Shown here: positions 1-13,700 of the stretch, piece after piece
Layout of the letters: each line of letters begins with the position of its first letter
How positions within the stretch are numbered: the first letter of the stretch is position 1
NCBI GenBank assembly: GCA_019648995.1
Contig: BLXT01001485.1
Location: forward strand, 1,630,519-1,664,000
Direction of reading: 5' to 3'
DNA length: 33,482 nucleotides
Source: Plakobranchus ocellatus
Lineage: Eukaryota > Mollusca > Gastropoda > Plakobranchidae
Made by a program: the position numbers and the translations under genes
The notes under the pieces: model-generated
The model's input: only the letters and a program-made list of their open reading frames with translations
Databases searched by the model: none
What the model was told of the DNA's origin: nothing

Positions 1-1552
1 CTCTTGCTGTATCTTTCTCTTTTCTTCTAGACAATCTCTCTTTTCTAAACATCATTACCTCACTCTCGGTCTAGGCATACTCTATCCTTTTTCTCTCTCT
101 CATCACTCACCCTCCTTGATTCTGTGCTCTTATTCCAACTAGGCCCCTGTGGCAAAGCCCATAAAATGTCTCTGCCCCGCCTTGCTTGACCTTGCTTATC
201 AATTTCAGTGTCAGGCTCTCCAGTCCTGGTCTGCTAGATAAGGGGAAATCCTTAGTGAAGGGAAGTTATTGTTTGGTTGTTTGCTTTTGTCTTGAGACCA
301 CTCCTCATGAGTCAGATGTCACAAAAAAAAACAACTTGTCAACAAGCACATGTAGATATGGAGAACTTTTTTTTTCTTCTCCTCTTTGGCTTCTTTTCTG
401 CTTTTCAAAGTTACATTGACCTGTATTTCTCTGGATTTTCAACACTATGTACACATATATGTATTTTTTATTTATTTATTTTTGTTTCTAACTGAATACT
501 CAGATATAAAATTTTTGCATAAAATAATATTCTGATATTATTTGTAATTGTTCCCTTCTTAATAATGTTCCCAAAATTAATCCAGAGAGTGTCATTTTGG
601 TCCTCTGAAACCCTCAAAAAAAAAAAAAAAATGTCCATGGGAGCATTAAAGATCAGATATAGTTCCAAAGTCAAATAATCTTTTGCAGCATGATTTTTCA
701 GTTTTCACCAAGTTGTAAATCTTGCAGAATGTATTTTTCAAGTCAAATCAATTATTTAAAGCATCCATATAAATTTTGACTCTATTGAACTGGTGTCAAG
801 ACATGAAACATAAAATTGTAAAGACCGCTGAACCCTCAATTGCACAGATAAGTTTTAGTAGATGGTTGTATTTTTTTATTTATTTATTTCATTTTCCTCC
901 ATCACATAGCATCTTCAACATCCTTATACTTATTTAAATTTATTTCCAAGTGTAGGTATTTTTACAACTATATATTTTTACTTATTTTATCAGAGTTTCA
1001 AAATAAATAAACTCCACTTAGTACTTTAATTTTTCTTCTGAACCCCTGCACAGCTACACAATTTTCCGTTCTATGGGCTGAACTAGATTTTCTATAGTTC
1101 TAGTACAGGTTTAAAGCTATGTTATCTAGACTCTGCCTAGATCAAAATTCTCGTCCAATGAAGATCTAGATCTAATGAGGAATGAGATTCTTTTCTAATT
1201 TGTACAAAGGCAATGTGAGATCTAAATATCTAGATAAGGTTTTAGAAAAACGAAAGCTCTGCACTTACACACACACCAATGCTCAAACACGCACACAAAT
1301 AGAGGTATGAAAAGCTGATTGAGTTAGAGTAAGTGGTATCAAATCTATGGATAATTTTTTGTTAATTGGAAAACCGAACCTCATTATTATCATTTTGAAA
1401 AACAAAGCTGTATTGTACTGTACTATTGTAAAGCAGAGAGGGGTTTAACGTCTTACATTTTGTGAAGATAATCCTACTTTTTCAAATCCACAAAATTTGT
1501 GTCTCTCATCTCGGGACATTGAAATAATTTTATAAAACATTGCCTTCCCCAG
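1..1552. other. Upstream intron, no exon seen
   Basis: This is AT-rich non-coding sequence with a pyrimidine-rich start (1-130) and short A and T runs. Several AGATCTAGATCT-like words lie at 1160-1225. None of the short open frames looks like a cadherin strand, so the preceding exon must lie further upstream. Confidence 0.6.
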
Positions 1553-1747
1553 ACATAAAATGGCTGAAGGTGACCATTCCCTTAGCTGATGTGAATGACG
1601 AGCTACCAGTGCTTGATAATTCACCATACCCGTATTTTGCATCACTCCCAGAGCAGGCTGAAGCTGGTTACATTGTGTACATCCTTTGTGCTGAGGATCC
1701 AGACTTGGACTCAAAGATTGTCTTCTCAATTGACAACACTAATGTCG
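1553..1747 (+). CDS. CadN: CadN exon 1 of window (end of EC-a, start of EC-b)
   Basis: Residues 1-64 of the fragment. The acceptor is CCCCAG; two bases complete a codon from an upstream exon outside the window. The exon encodes the last strand of one repeat (WLKVTIPLADVNDELP, with the calcium linker DVNDE) and the first half of the next, including PEQAEAG and AEDPDLD. The donor is G|GTGGGG, a weak match. It is chosen because the split codon then joins exon 2 in frame as Glu. The open frame runs on to 2013, but that extension is poly-Phe intron sequence. Confidence 0.85.
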
Positions 1748-4700
1748 GTGGGGAACATTGCTGTAAAATTTGCACTCTGTTGTTATTGGTCAATGTGATT
1801 TTTCTGTTTTCTGTGTCTTTATTCATGTGGATTTGTTTTTTTTTTTTTTTTCTTTCTTTCTCTAAATGTCACAATGCATGCAAAATGTGCCTATTTTTTT
1901 TAGTTCTCTTGGTATTTACTACACTAGTTCCCATGACAAGACATCGATTTTTTTTCGTTCCTTCATCATTTGACATTTTATTTTTTTGTGTATCAGTCTC
2001 ACAAAACAATTGAGGTGCAAATCCACATCCGTGGATCAAAATTTTGAAGTAAAGAAGCAAAAATTTTCAATTTTTAATTATACACAGTCTTTTGCATGTC
2101 TGTAGAAAGATCACCCAATACATAGAAAAATGAGTAGTTTTCAGCTTTCTAGTTTATCGCCTTTGACTGAAAGTCAATCACATAAAACTTCACACATTTT
2201 GTGGGACCACAAAACATTCATGACAAAAGCATTTCAGGTGAGTCCGGATGTTCATACTTTATTTATTTATTTTTTTTTTTGTTAAGAAAATACTTCCTAC
2301 ATTTTTAATTCAGTGTCTGATTTAATTTTTATAATATTATCAAAATGATTAATTGGAGACTTCATAGTCACAGCAAATTTATATTGGAATTTCCTATTCA
2401 AATGTTTACTACTTAATTGTGTCGAATACTTGGTTCTTATGTTTAAAATTGAAAGTTTTCATAAAAACTTCATATTTCACAAAAGTTAAATAATTGTTTT
2501 TAAAAAGTTAAAGCTAAATATGTTTTTGATGGTAACTTGATTGATAATATTTTGAAAATAATTTAGAGACTAAGCTGAATTTCATTGGCAATTGAAGTAA
2601 ACCTTTCACAAGATAAATAAACCTGATGGCTTTTAGATATTAAAATTAATTGTTTAAATGCCTTTGAAACTGTAAGTAGCATCCATCTTCAGTTACTTTT
2701 TCTATTTTTTTTGCTCAAGAATTTTGAAGGGTAATTATTTGTGGATTAAAAAAATGTTTTTTTGGAAAATAAATTATTTTTTCCTTTTTTTTTTGGTCAA
2801 CAGAGGAAGATGTGGACAGATTCTTTGAAATAGCAACGGTGGAAACTAATGAAACAAAACTGGTTGAAGGACAGATTAAACTTTCACACAACGCAGCTTT
2901 TACCACTGGCCGAAAGTTTGTGATTCCTGTAAGTTTGGTACTCTCATTACAAGCTTTAAAAAACATTGTAACTTTTTATTTGGAGTCACGATTGTACCGT
3001 GAAATGTCTTTTGTATCAGTGTACTTTATGAATAGACAGTTTTTATTTTCCAATTTGATCTAATGGGCTTTCCTTGCTCGATGTGTTTAGGGGGGAGAGT
3101 AATAATGTTACTCAAAAAGCTGTCTGAATCAATTAAAAAAAAAATACTATTTGATATATCACTGACGAATTTTAAATTCTATTTAAAATGAAGATGCATG
3201 CTATGGTATCAAATAACATGCCATACAAAAAGATTTAGAATGGGAGTATTGTTTCTTATTTATTTTTGAGATTCATGGTCAAAACTATTACCATTATATA
3301 AGTTACCTTTATACCATTTTGTTTTCAGTGTACCAGCCTTGAATTGCAATGCAGTCATTTAAAATATAAATGTGACACGTTTTGTCATCATAATGTCACA
3401 TACAATCACTTGATCTGAGATAGCAACTGAAGGGTTTAAATTTCATTTCGTGCGGGTTCTTGGCAAGAATTTAGTCTCAGTTTGTCATGATTGACATATT
3501 TTTGTAAATGTCATATCGCTGTAAGTGATGAGAGGATTTAAAAATGTTTTTTCTCTACTTAACCAGCCTTGATTCTGTGATGTATAGTTTAGTTATGATT
3601 AATTACTTAAGTTTCTTTTTTTTTTTTCGTTTTTGTTTTTGACAACCAAACAGAAATAGCTGTGTATATATGCCTTACAAAATTTTCATCAAGGCATTTT
3701 TTATAATCTTTTTTGAGACAAAGTCAATAGTATCCTAAAATTAGCAATTATTTATAAATTCTTCATCACAGTAACACAAAACAAGCATTAAAATCATTTT
3801 GTTATAGTATTTTTTTCTGATAGAGGGGCATTAGCAATTCACTGATTAGCAAGCCTGCTAGACCTTAAAAACTGTAGATGCTTCTCTGTGGCAGGCTTGA
3901 GTTCAAGCCCGCCTAACAAAGGTCTAAAAGTGTACAATCACTTGTAGTGGTAGGGTTATATGCACGAGGCAAACAATGAAGAAAGCATTTTTCAGACTCC
4001 TTTGAAGAATGCAATACATGCTACACAAAAATGCTTTTCATAAAAATGCAATAATAAAGTTTAAGCAATGCTTCAATGAGTGGTAGTTTTTATTTACATT
4101 TTCGTTGTAAATTTTTCATATCATATTTCACTGCATCATTTATATCACTGTAGACTAGCTATCAAAATCTTGCAATCTGACTTGCTTTTTTTTTTTTTCT
4201 GTCCCAGTTACAAGTGAAAATTTGTCTTAAATGCTTGGTTCTTCACATTGAGTCATAACTCTAGAAATGCATTATTTCTAGAATACATCATTTTTAGTCG
4301 CGATACATCCAAAACCAAGTCTAAAAGTAGACATATTGTTACAAAAACATTTGTTTAGTGTCATGACAAATGAGACCTTTTGCGAAAAAAAAAAAACAGT
4401 CACAGAAAAGTATGCTTTTTGTTTCTCAGAAAGCACTGATATATATTTTAAGAAGTACAAACATTGCAAGGCCTTCCCAAATTTTATAAGAGAATTTAGA
4501 AACGAGCAAGTGTGAACTCTAAAGCCTCTATCTGCATCTATATATTCATTACACTTGTGGTAGCTGCAAAGTCTCTGGTGACACCATACATTGTTTCATT
4601 TGCTTATCAGTCTCTCTAAAATAATCTTTTTACCTGTAATGAAGTGGAATATTCATTTCAATTTTTTATTAATTTTTTTTTTTGGTTTGAAGCCTACAAT

Positions 4701-7700
4701 ATCTTGAAAAAATGAAGCACATTTTGAGTTATGTGTACTTTTTCAAAAAATTCTTACATTAAATTGGCGTTTGGTAAAATTTAAAGTAACTTCAAGCCTT
4801 CTTGTGCTCATTATAAGCCAATTATACTCCATGCTTATTATTGTTTTCTATTTGATATCAGGTCATGGTCAAAGATGCCAAGAGAGAATATCAAAGGATC
4901 ACTGTTGATGTGAATGTAGTAGTGGGTCCTCTTGAGCCTCAGTTTTATCTAAAAAATTATGAAGGCTGGATCTTTGAAACTGATCACATTAACAGGCCGT
5001 AAGTGTTAATTAAAACTTTGCCTCTCTTAAATGGAATTTGTTTGATTCTGAGATAAAGGAGAAGCTTGTAAGGAAGGAATTTTTTTTTTTTTAGAATTTC
5101 ATCACTTTCATTGTTTATAATTGTTTTTAATTTTTTAACTAATTATTTTATTTAAATTGTTTCTTTAAAATTTTCAATGACCTTTCCTTGGCTGCTATTT
5201 ATCACAGCAATCCTCTGATCAAATTAATAGGTGTCAGATCCCTCCAGAAATTTCTACTAGTCTTAAAGGTGTTGCAAGATTTAAGTTGACTGGTAAGCCT
5301 CAATATAATTGTTTCTTTCCATAGGTTAGCCACTTGACTGCTTAGGAGCCAATTTCATCCTCCTCAAAAATACTTGATAAGGGTGAAAATTTGTCGTATT
5401 GGGCCTGTTGAATATGTTTGTTTTTCCCCCCTGTACTGGTTCACACTAAGTCAATTTTCCAATGCTCCTCTGTGCCCACCCAGCACTAAATGGGTAGCTA
5501 GGTCTCTTAAGATGTAGTGAAAGTAAAAACAGTGAGGCAAGCAATGGCAAACTACCTCATAATGCCATATGCCAAGAACAGTCAGGACCCTACTCCTGGT
5601 TCCCCAATGCTTGGACTAAGAGTGGGACCCACTTTATTTTACTGGTACATGTTGCGAGCCCTGCATTTTGTAAGCTGAATGGAGGTAGGGTAGGATGGGG
5701 CAATCCTGTCAGTGCAGTGCTTCATTCCTAGGCCTAAGTGTAATTGACTGATGATGCATTGAAGGTTGGTCTTTCATACTGTCACATCATGTGCTGCTGG
5801 ACTTGGTTTTCTTTCTTCAACACGCTACATATTAGCAAGAATACCAAGTAGTATAATTCAGCTGACAAATTTGAAATCGGTGACCTCAAATTTAAAAAAA
5901 ATCATTTCGTCAGGATTTCAATTTAAATAGAAATGAAAAAGTTTGGGACAAATTTTTTCCATTTATTATGCTAACCTTTGGCCAATGGATTTGGTTCAAG
6001 TTCAAATGTATAACTTAGACTCAGAGACTGTCCCACCAAACTAAGTATAATCTCAAATCTTATTTCAAAGAGAATTGTTTATGATTTTGTTGCATTTACT
6101 TTCAAATCTACTCTTTGTCTAAAGTTTGATCAGGTTGGTAATTCCCTCTCCAATTTAAAGTAAATTGCTTTTCTTGTCTTGCTTTTTTTCTTGATATTCT
6201 TTATTATTATTATAATTTTTTTTTTATTATGGCACAGTGCCTTGGGTGATGGCAAATGCACCTTTCTTTCCATGCTTTTAGGGGGGGTTTATTGCCTTAA
6301 ATTTTTATCTGTATTTTCCAAATTCTAATTAAATCCAAAATTTTCTTTAGCACCTGGTAATTTAAGTCAATTTGACTTGAGACTAGACCCAAGTGAGTGC
6401 AAAATACTCCTAAGAGAAATAGCCTCTAGTAATAGTGAGATCCATTGCTACTTTGCTTATTTTGATGTAAAGTGATCTGCGCAATGATTCAAAATAACAA
6501 GGCAAGCTCAACCTTGTTGTAAGGAAAATATATAAAAATCTAGCCATGAATTTTGTCATTGAGTCATAAATTTAGTGCTACATTAAAATAAAAATCACAA
6601 ATATGAAACATGAAAGTTGAAACAAAATTTGCGTGTATGTAGATCTAAATCAAATTAGCTACGTAATAAATCTACTAATCCTGCTATCCCAGAATACTAT
6701 TATTTTGTGGTGGCTCAAGTTTTTATAGCCTTTGATGTAAATCTAAACCCTGACCAGAGTTTTAAATTTTATCAGAGACTCTAATAAATCTAATGACTTC
6801 GATAATATGCTCTCTCTTAGTTACTTCTAGTTTCTTATGGCAACTGTCACCGACTATGTATGGTATCCTTTTAAAAGCTCTTATTATCCTTTATCAGGCA
6901 ATGAAAATTTAAAGACGACAGATCTAAATAAAACTTTGAAGCCTTTTCAGTGTTGATTTTGAGTGGCTCTTTGGCTCCATTTTAAGTCTGCAAGATTTTT
7001 TTGGCAATTGCCTGTTACTTGCTGCAACATGTCACCTAACATTGGACTTATTCCAATGCAATATTTATATTTATTTGAGCAAATTTTGACTCTGTTTCAT
7101 TTTGCAGAGTGTTCAGCAAAGCAAACCCACACCAACGTCTTGTTGTTGAAGTCAAACAATTTCAAGATGGTCCTCTCTCCTATAAACTAATGGATGAGAA
7201 CAACCAAGAGTCGACAAAATTTCGTATCGATGGAAATGGACATATCTTTAACAAGAATGTGAGCAAAATTTCTTTGTTTTGATTGTAGCAAATGGGTAAA
7301 ATCATTAGCAAGAAGAAAAAATTGATCCTTATGTTGTTTTGTTGCAGAATGGAAAGATTTGCTTTCCCTCCCCCTCAAACTGACTTAAAATGGTTAAGCG
7401 TAAAGGATCAAAATGAGATTGTATATCATATTAGCCATACCCAAAACATCATTATTGCAGTAATTTGTAGTCTCAGCAATGTCAACTTCTTTTGAATATA
7501 CCATGCAGTTTTCGTGGGGAAAAATTATCTCTTCGGTTTATTTGAAATTTGATTTATCAGGACACATTATTACATTAGAATAGAGTCAAGTTGACCCAAA
7601 ATTAAAGGGAGTTGTTTTTAGTGAATAGTAATGCACTGGTAATTGAAAAATAATATATTTTTGATGCCTACATTGTTTTCTCTAAGCTCAAATATTTTAT

Positions 7701-10700
7701 TAGGAAAAAAGTCGCTTTAATTTTTGGGTGTGTGTAAATTGTGATCGAATCCTACAGCACTCGCTCAAATCATAGTTCATCTCTTTTAATCTGTCATCCT
7801 GCCTCAACGTTTCATTGCCTTGTGTGCACCCATTGACAATTCACTGGCAACAGGCAATTGCTTACTTTCAATTTTATGTTGCAGTTAGAGCAATACATTG
7901 ATTCTAGACCAATTGCATGAGAGACAAAGCCTAAGTTGGTGAATTTTTTGCCTACTTTATATCTTTCTTGCTCTTCACCTCCACTTTGTCTCTCTCTTCG
8001 GTTAAAGGCTCAGTTTTTTTTAAATAAGGAGCGATGTAATTTATTTATATTGTCCCGGCTATTTGAAACCACATACTAATCTGCACTCGGCTGAACACAG
8101 TAGGGCCGGTTACGTGATTTGGAAAAGAAAATGTGTTGGCTTTGAATTAACATTCAGACAAATCCCTAAATTTGGAAAAGATATGCGGCAGATGACAGGT
8201 CCGCCTGAGAAGCCATCTGGGCTGGGGTCTCTGTCTTGCACTAGGACCCTAAAGTGTCAGCGAGTATGCTCTTGCAGAGTATCTAACTGTACATGAAAAA
8301 TGCGTTTTGGCCAATGTACACATTTACACCAATTTGTTGAATTGTACGCTTTTTTTTTTTTACCACAAAAGCCATTTTTTTCTGTATCAAAATCATTCAA
8401 AGAACCAATTTTAGATTTATTGCTCAAAAGGATAAAGGGCAAAATCAGCAACTGCAGCATCTTCTCAGTAATAAAGTTCCTGAAGTCAGTATTTGAAATG
8501 TTAATTTTAGGCTATATTCATATTTGCCATCATTTCTTTCTCAGATAAGCCTGTTAATGAGTGTTTTGTAAAAATGCATGTTTGCCTTACTTGGTAGCTT
8601 TTCTAAAAAAAAATCCGTCTATGATTGTCATTGCACACTTTTTTTTTGGTAACCTTACGCTTTTTTGGCTGAAATGTTACACTTTGCTGGCTGGATGGGT
8701 TGGCAGCTCTACTCTTGGGGTTGGCGTGGTCCTCGCCACATTAGCATTGCTTTCCATCAAAAATATGGAACGTCAATCAAACAAACTTTGATATGTTTGA
8801 TATGGCTAACTGAGACTTTTTAAAAATTTGTTTTCATATGATAAAGAAGGAAAAAATCTGTTTTTGGTATGTGCTTCAATTTACTAGAAAATCAAATTAT
8901 ATGGAGTTGACTGTATATTACCCATTATTGAGTTATCAAAGAGAATGTATTAGAAACATGCAAACATTGTCATAATTCAAAATTATGTCAATTTTTCACA
9001 TAGCTTATTATTGTTTAACTATTACCCACTATTATGACAAAAAAGTATTTCTTAGAATTGTCACGAAAGTGTCAAAAGGCTTCAGCTGTTTGCTTCTCAA
9101 AGCCCTTCATGTTTAGCAGTACTTGCAATTGCCACTTTTTAAAATTTATTCTATTTACCATCCATGCAGATGTCTAAATATTCTTATCCCTATAAATCTG
9201 CTGTAGAAAAAGAGAGCTCTCTAGATCTAAGTATTCTTAATCTCAGAAAATGTAAGCAATGGGAAAATAATTTGATGTGAAAAGCCAAACGAATTGTGTG
9301 AGGTGGAAAGCAGGGAAGCTCCTCTTTGTGGTGTTTTGAAAAAGCATATTTGTGTTAATGCACACCATAATCCATAGTCCATCATCAGAATATTTCTTAC
9401 TAGTTGAAACGATGAGAGTGTAGTGGCCAATGTAATCTGGCACAAAAGCAGTTAATGACAAATATTGTTTTAAAGTTTTCTCCAAATCTTAAAAGTATGC
9501 TTCTTTTTTTTTTTTAAGTCCTTGCACCCTTAAATGTAGTTTGTATCATAAAATGATTTTGATTCTCTTTTAATTAAAGAAGAAATACATTTTCACAAAA
9601 TCAGGTACCAAATACGCAGAAATGAACAATTTTTGATAAGAACCCCACTATAATCTCACACTAATGTCCCCCCCCCCTCAAAAAAAAAAAAAATTCTGAA
9701 GAAATCATGTGAGTAGAAAAAAATAATGATCCATGTACATCTAATTTGCATTTCATTCACATAGGCATTGGACTTTGATGAACCTATGACTCAAAAATAT
9801 AGGCTTAGGATCAAGGCGATTGAATCATCAGACAGAGGCAACTTGGAGTCTGAAGCTCCAGTAAGTGCTATATCTTTATATCTCTGAAATTTCAATAATT
9901 CTTTTAAGTCTTTTGTTAAATCTTTCACTCTACTCGCTCTTTCTCTCAGTCTGTCTGTCTCTCACTCCTCTCTCTTTCTCTCACTCCCTCTCATTCCTCC
10001 ATCTCTCTTGCCTTTCCCTCCTCTATTGTCCTCCATCTCTCATTTCTTTCTCTCACTCACTCTCATTCCTCCATCTCTTTTGTCTTTCCCTTCTCTCTCT
10101 TTCCTCTCTTTTTCCTCCATCTCTCACCTCTTTCTCTCTCACTCTCCCTTTCTCTTCTCTTTCTTTCTCCTATCTCTCTCTGTTGCACATACATATCAAA
10201 TGTTATTCAAATTCGTGTCACTCAATAATGACTTGAAAGAATGGATACTTTTTTGTCCTTTTTTGTTTTTGAAAGTTAAATAGTTCATGTTCCTGCTGGA
10301 AATATTTTTTTTGGTACATTTTTTCCGGCTTACTTTCACAGATTCAAATCACTGTTCGTGATGAAAATGATAATGCTCCACACTTTGAACAAACGCAGTT
10401 TCAGAAGCAAATTCCAGAGGATTATGAAATCGGCAAATCTGTACTCTCTGGTAAGAATAGAAACTTGCTTTATTTTGTTCATTTATTTGGACAATATCTC
10501 TATTGGACAAAAATTTTACATGCACAATTGTACTGGAAAATTCATATCACATATGGTATTCTTGAAATGCTGTCAGGTTCATTAATTCTGTCTCTTCCCT
10601 CTCCAAACACTCCTTTCCTTTTTACTTTCCAATAACATCAATTTTGATAACCAAAACACATGTTGAAAGATTTTTGAAAAAGAAAATTTGCCTGCCAAGT

Positions 10701-13700
10701 ATCCTGTCTTCCTTAGTTTGTCTATCTTTATTTTTCCACCAAGCTTTTGTTCATAAATAAATATTTATTATAAATATAAGCTGATTACTTTTGTTTCTGA
10801 GAATGGCCTTTTTCCTCTTCAAGAGTTAACTGTGGAGGTTAAGAATACCCAATCCTATGCTTTGAGAACAGTCTATTTTGTTTGATGTCTCAATTTATAA
10901 GTACTGAGATAATGCCACTAAAGTAACATTTTTTCGTCTTTAAATTGCTTTTGAAAAGTGCAAGTAAAATTGAAATGTTTATGTCCTGGTGCAGAAGGAT
11001 TGATCTATATTTTATGCAGTTTTTAGTCATTGCAATCCAGAAAGGAAAGATGCTTGTAACTGGCCAGTGTTTTGAAATGTGTCAGATGTGATGTTTGGAT
11101 TGTTTTTGAGATATATCCTTGTCATTGATCACTATGACCCCTTGTTTCAATCATACTTTAGTCCCTTCTTTGAAAGCAAATGATACAAATAAGTATGAGC
11201 AATGCATCTTATCTCTTTTCAAAGATAAGTACTTTTCTTTTTTAGATGTTTCTAATGATATTACCCTTTGTAGCCAGACAAAAATATTTAACTCAGTATG
11301 TAATCTACATCTAGAGGCTTTGTAACATCCTCAATTTGAAATTTGTTTTGGCTCTTTAGAAAAATTATTTGATTGCTCTATTTCCGACATGCCATTCTTT
11401 CCTGTTGGATATGTATTTAGATAGTGTCTTGAGTAAATTTTATTGCCTCTGAAAATGCTTCAAATTATGTAACAAAAGATAATCAATAAAAGCCATATTT
11501 TTCTGTTGACTACAAGTTCTTGCTGAGGATATTGACTCTGGTAAAAATGGAGAAGTGACCTATGAAATTGATGACCCTTATTTTGAAGTCAGAAAGGTTG
11601 GCCAGGACGGGGTTATTTTTGTGAAGAGGTGAGAACTGTTTGTATGTGAGATTGTCTTTTCAGTAAGACTTAGACTTTAATTTAAATGGAATCATCTTGT
11701 TGCAAGTGTGCTACAGAAAAGTTTAAAATAGACTACTTTAGCTTTGATTGTTTCTTCGTTTGATTTTTGTGGGGGGAGATTTTTTTGGGATGAAGGAGAT
11801 AGCTCTGTTGACACGAGGAAAATAGATTTCAAACAAACAATTGTTGGCAAAGTTTTGTTGAAATAGAAAATTTCCTGTGGATAACAGGAAAGGGACAAGA
11901 TAAAGTCTTTCTAAGTTCATCCAAGCAGCTTGAATTGTTCTGTTAAATTTAGTTATCTATGAAAGCCTGTGTAAAAAAATGTGTATACAATTGAAACAAA
12001 AATCCATGGCTGTTAGTACTGCCAGGCACAGTAAAGAAATTGAATTGTGGCAGTAGCGATGGATAAATGCAAAATACTGTCAGAGTATGAATGAGCTTTA
12101 AAAAAGACTTTCAGCGAAATTTTTTCTTTTGTTTTGTTTGACAGTGCTTTTAAGATTGCACATCTCTTTTTGTGTGATACATTTGAGTTGCTCTAATATA
12201 TGTATGATATAATATACACTGATTTAGGTATTTATATAGAGGTGAGAATCTAATTGACAGGGTGAACTTTTTTAGAAGAAGGATATATTAGGAATTTTTG
12301 AAGATGTCGCATCTCATGCCTTCCTTAATAACACACTTTCAATAAAAGGAATAGAGCTTTTTTAAAAATTCCCTATAATCAGCTTATCAATCTTATCTAA
12401 AATTAACCTTCATATCCTTTTTTTTTTTTATTATCTTTCATTTTAGTAAGCTGGATTTTGATTCACCACCTGGCCCCACCTATCGTTTCAAAGTGGTAGC
12501 CAAAGATAAAGGAGTTCTCAGCAAGTCCAGTTCTGTAGATGTCATGATCAGCACCTCCAATGTAAATGATGAAAGTCCAGTCATAGCTGCCCCGGGAGTC
12601 TCAAGGCTCAGAGATGATGCTCCAAAAAATTTCATCATTACCAGACTGAAGGCTACAGATAAAGATGGGGACAATGTCAAGTTTTACTTTTCTCGTGAGT
12701 TCCCTCAACTGAAGAAATTTTTTTTTTTAAATGACCTTTTGGCTTCTTTATGAGTATTTTCTGCTGTTAAAAATACATTACATTTCAGGGAATATATTCA
12801 TCTTGAAGAGTGGTAATGTTTGAATCCATTATTTGTGTTTGGTAGGCAGTTACCATCAACATCAAATGCTTAGCTTGTAAGTGCTTGTAGTCATGTAACT
12901 CCATACATCTTCATCTTTTCTTGCTGTCTTTATAAAGTAGACGTTACCCACTCTTTGCACTGTTGACATGCTCAGAGGGACAAATATTTTTTAGCCTATC
13001 TTTGCATTTGTAAACAAAAGACCACGGTTATCAAACATGCTAGATTTAATTTTTCAAATGCCTGAATCACTTTTCTTTTGATAACAGCTCGATCTGAAAC
13101 ACATGGGATCTTCAGGATTTTGCCATCATCTGGCGTCATAAAAGTGATATCAAAAGTTCCTGACCTTATTTCCAATTACACGCTGAACATAACTGCCGTT
13201 GATGATGGCTCATGTTGCGGAGGCCTCAAGTATCAAGAGAGCTCCATTTCCTTTGTTGTTAAAGTTGTGGACTCGGTGAACCAGAAGCCAAGCTTCACAG
13301 ACTGTCTGCAGTATACAGAGAGAGCCTATTTTGAGGAGGAGATGGAAATTGGTACACCAATACTGAAGGTCAATAATTTGTTGTCTCTCGGAGCCCATTT
13401 TACTTTGCAGAATGTGTTGTTTTAAAAATGTAGCTGTGAGAGGGTGTTATAGAAAAACTAAATGACATAAGCTTGACTCAGCAAAGGGGGATTGTTTTAA
13501 TGTTAGTCCTAATGAGCAGATGTGGCATATAAAAATTTTAAGAAAAATATTAAGATGTCCTTTCTTGCGTTACAATTCCTTTTTCAATATAAGTAAAAGA
13601 TCTTAGCTCAGAATCAGCTTCTCTATCCAGTTTCCGCCATAGGGAAGCTCACAGTGGAAGCTCTTTTAATGATTTGAAAAGTTCAAAATATGAGAATTCT

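Noticed and set aside
1748-2013. Read-through of exon 1 frame into a Phe-rich, membrane-like tail
   Set aside because: The tail is encoded by T runs. The G|GT donor at 1747 joins exon 2 in phase and restores a normal cadherin repeat.
3830-3975. Functional tRNA gene
   Set aside because: The arms do not pair well enough and no complete cloverleaf can be drawn.
9865-10236. 123-codon open frame rich in Leu, Ser and Phe
   Set aside because: It follows wholly from the CT-rich composition of the intron and has no start context or domain.
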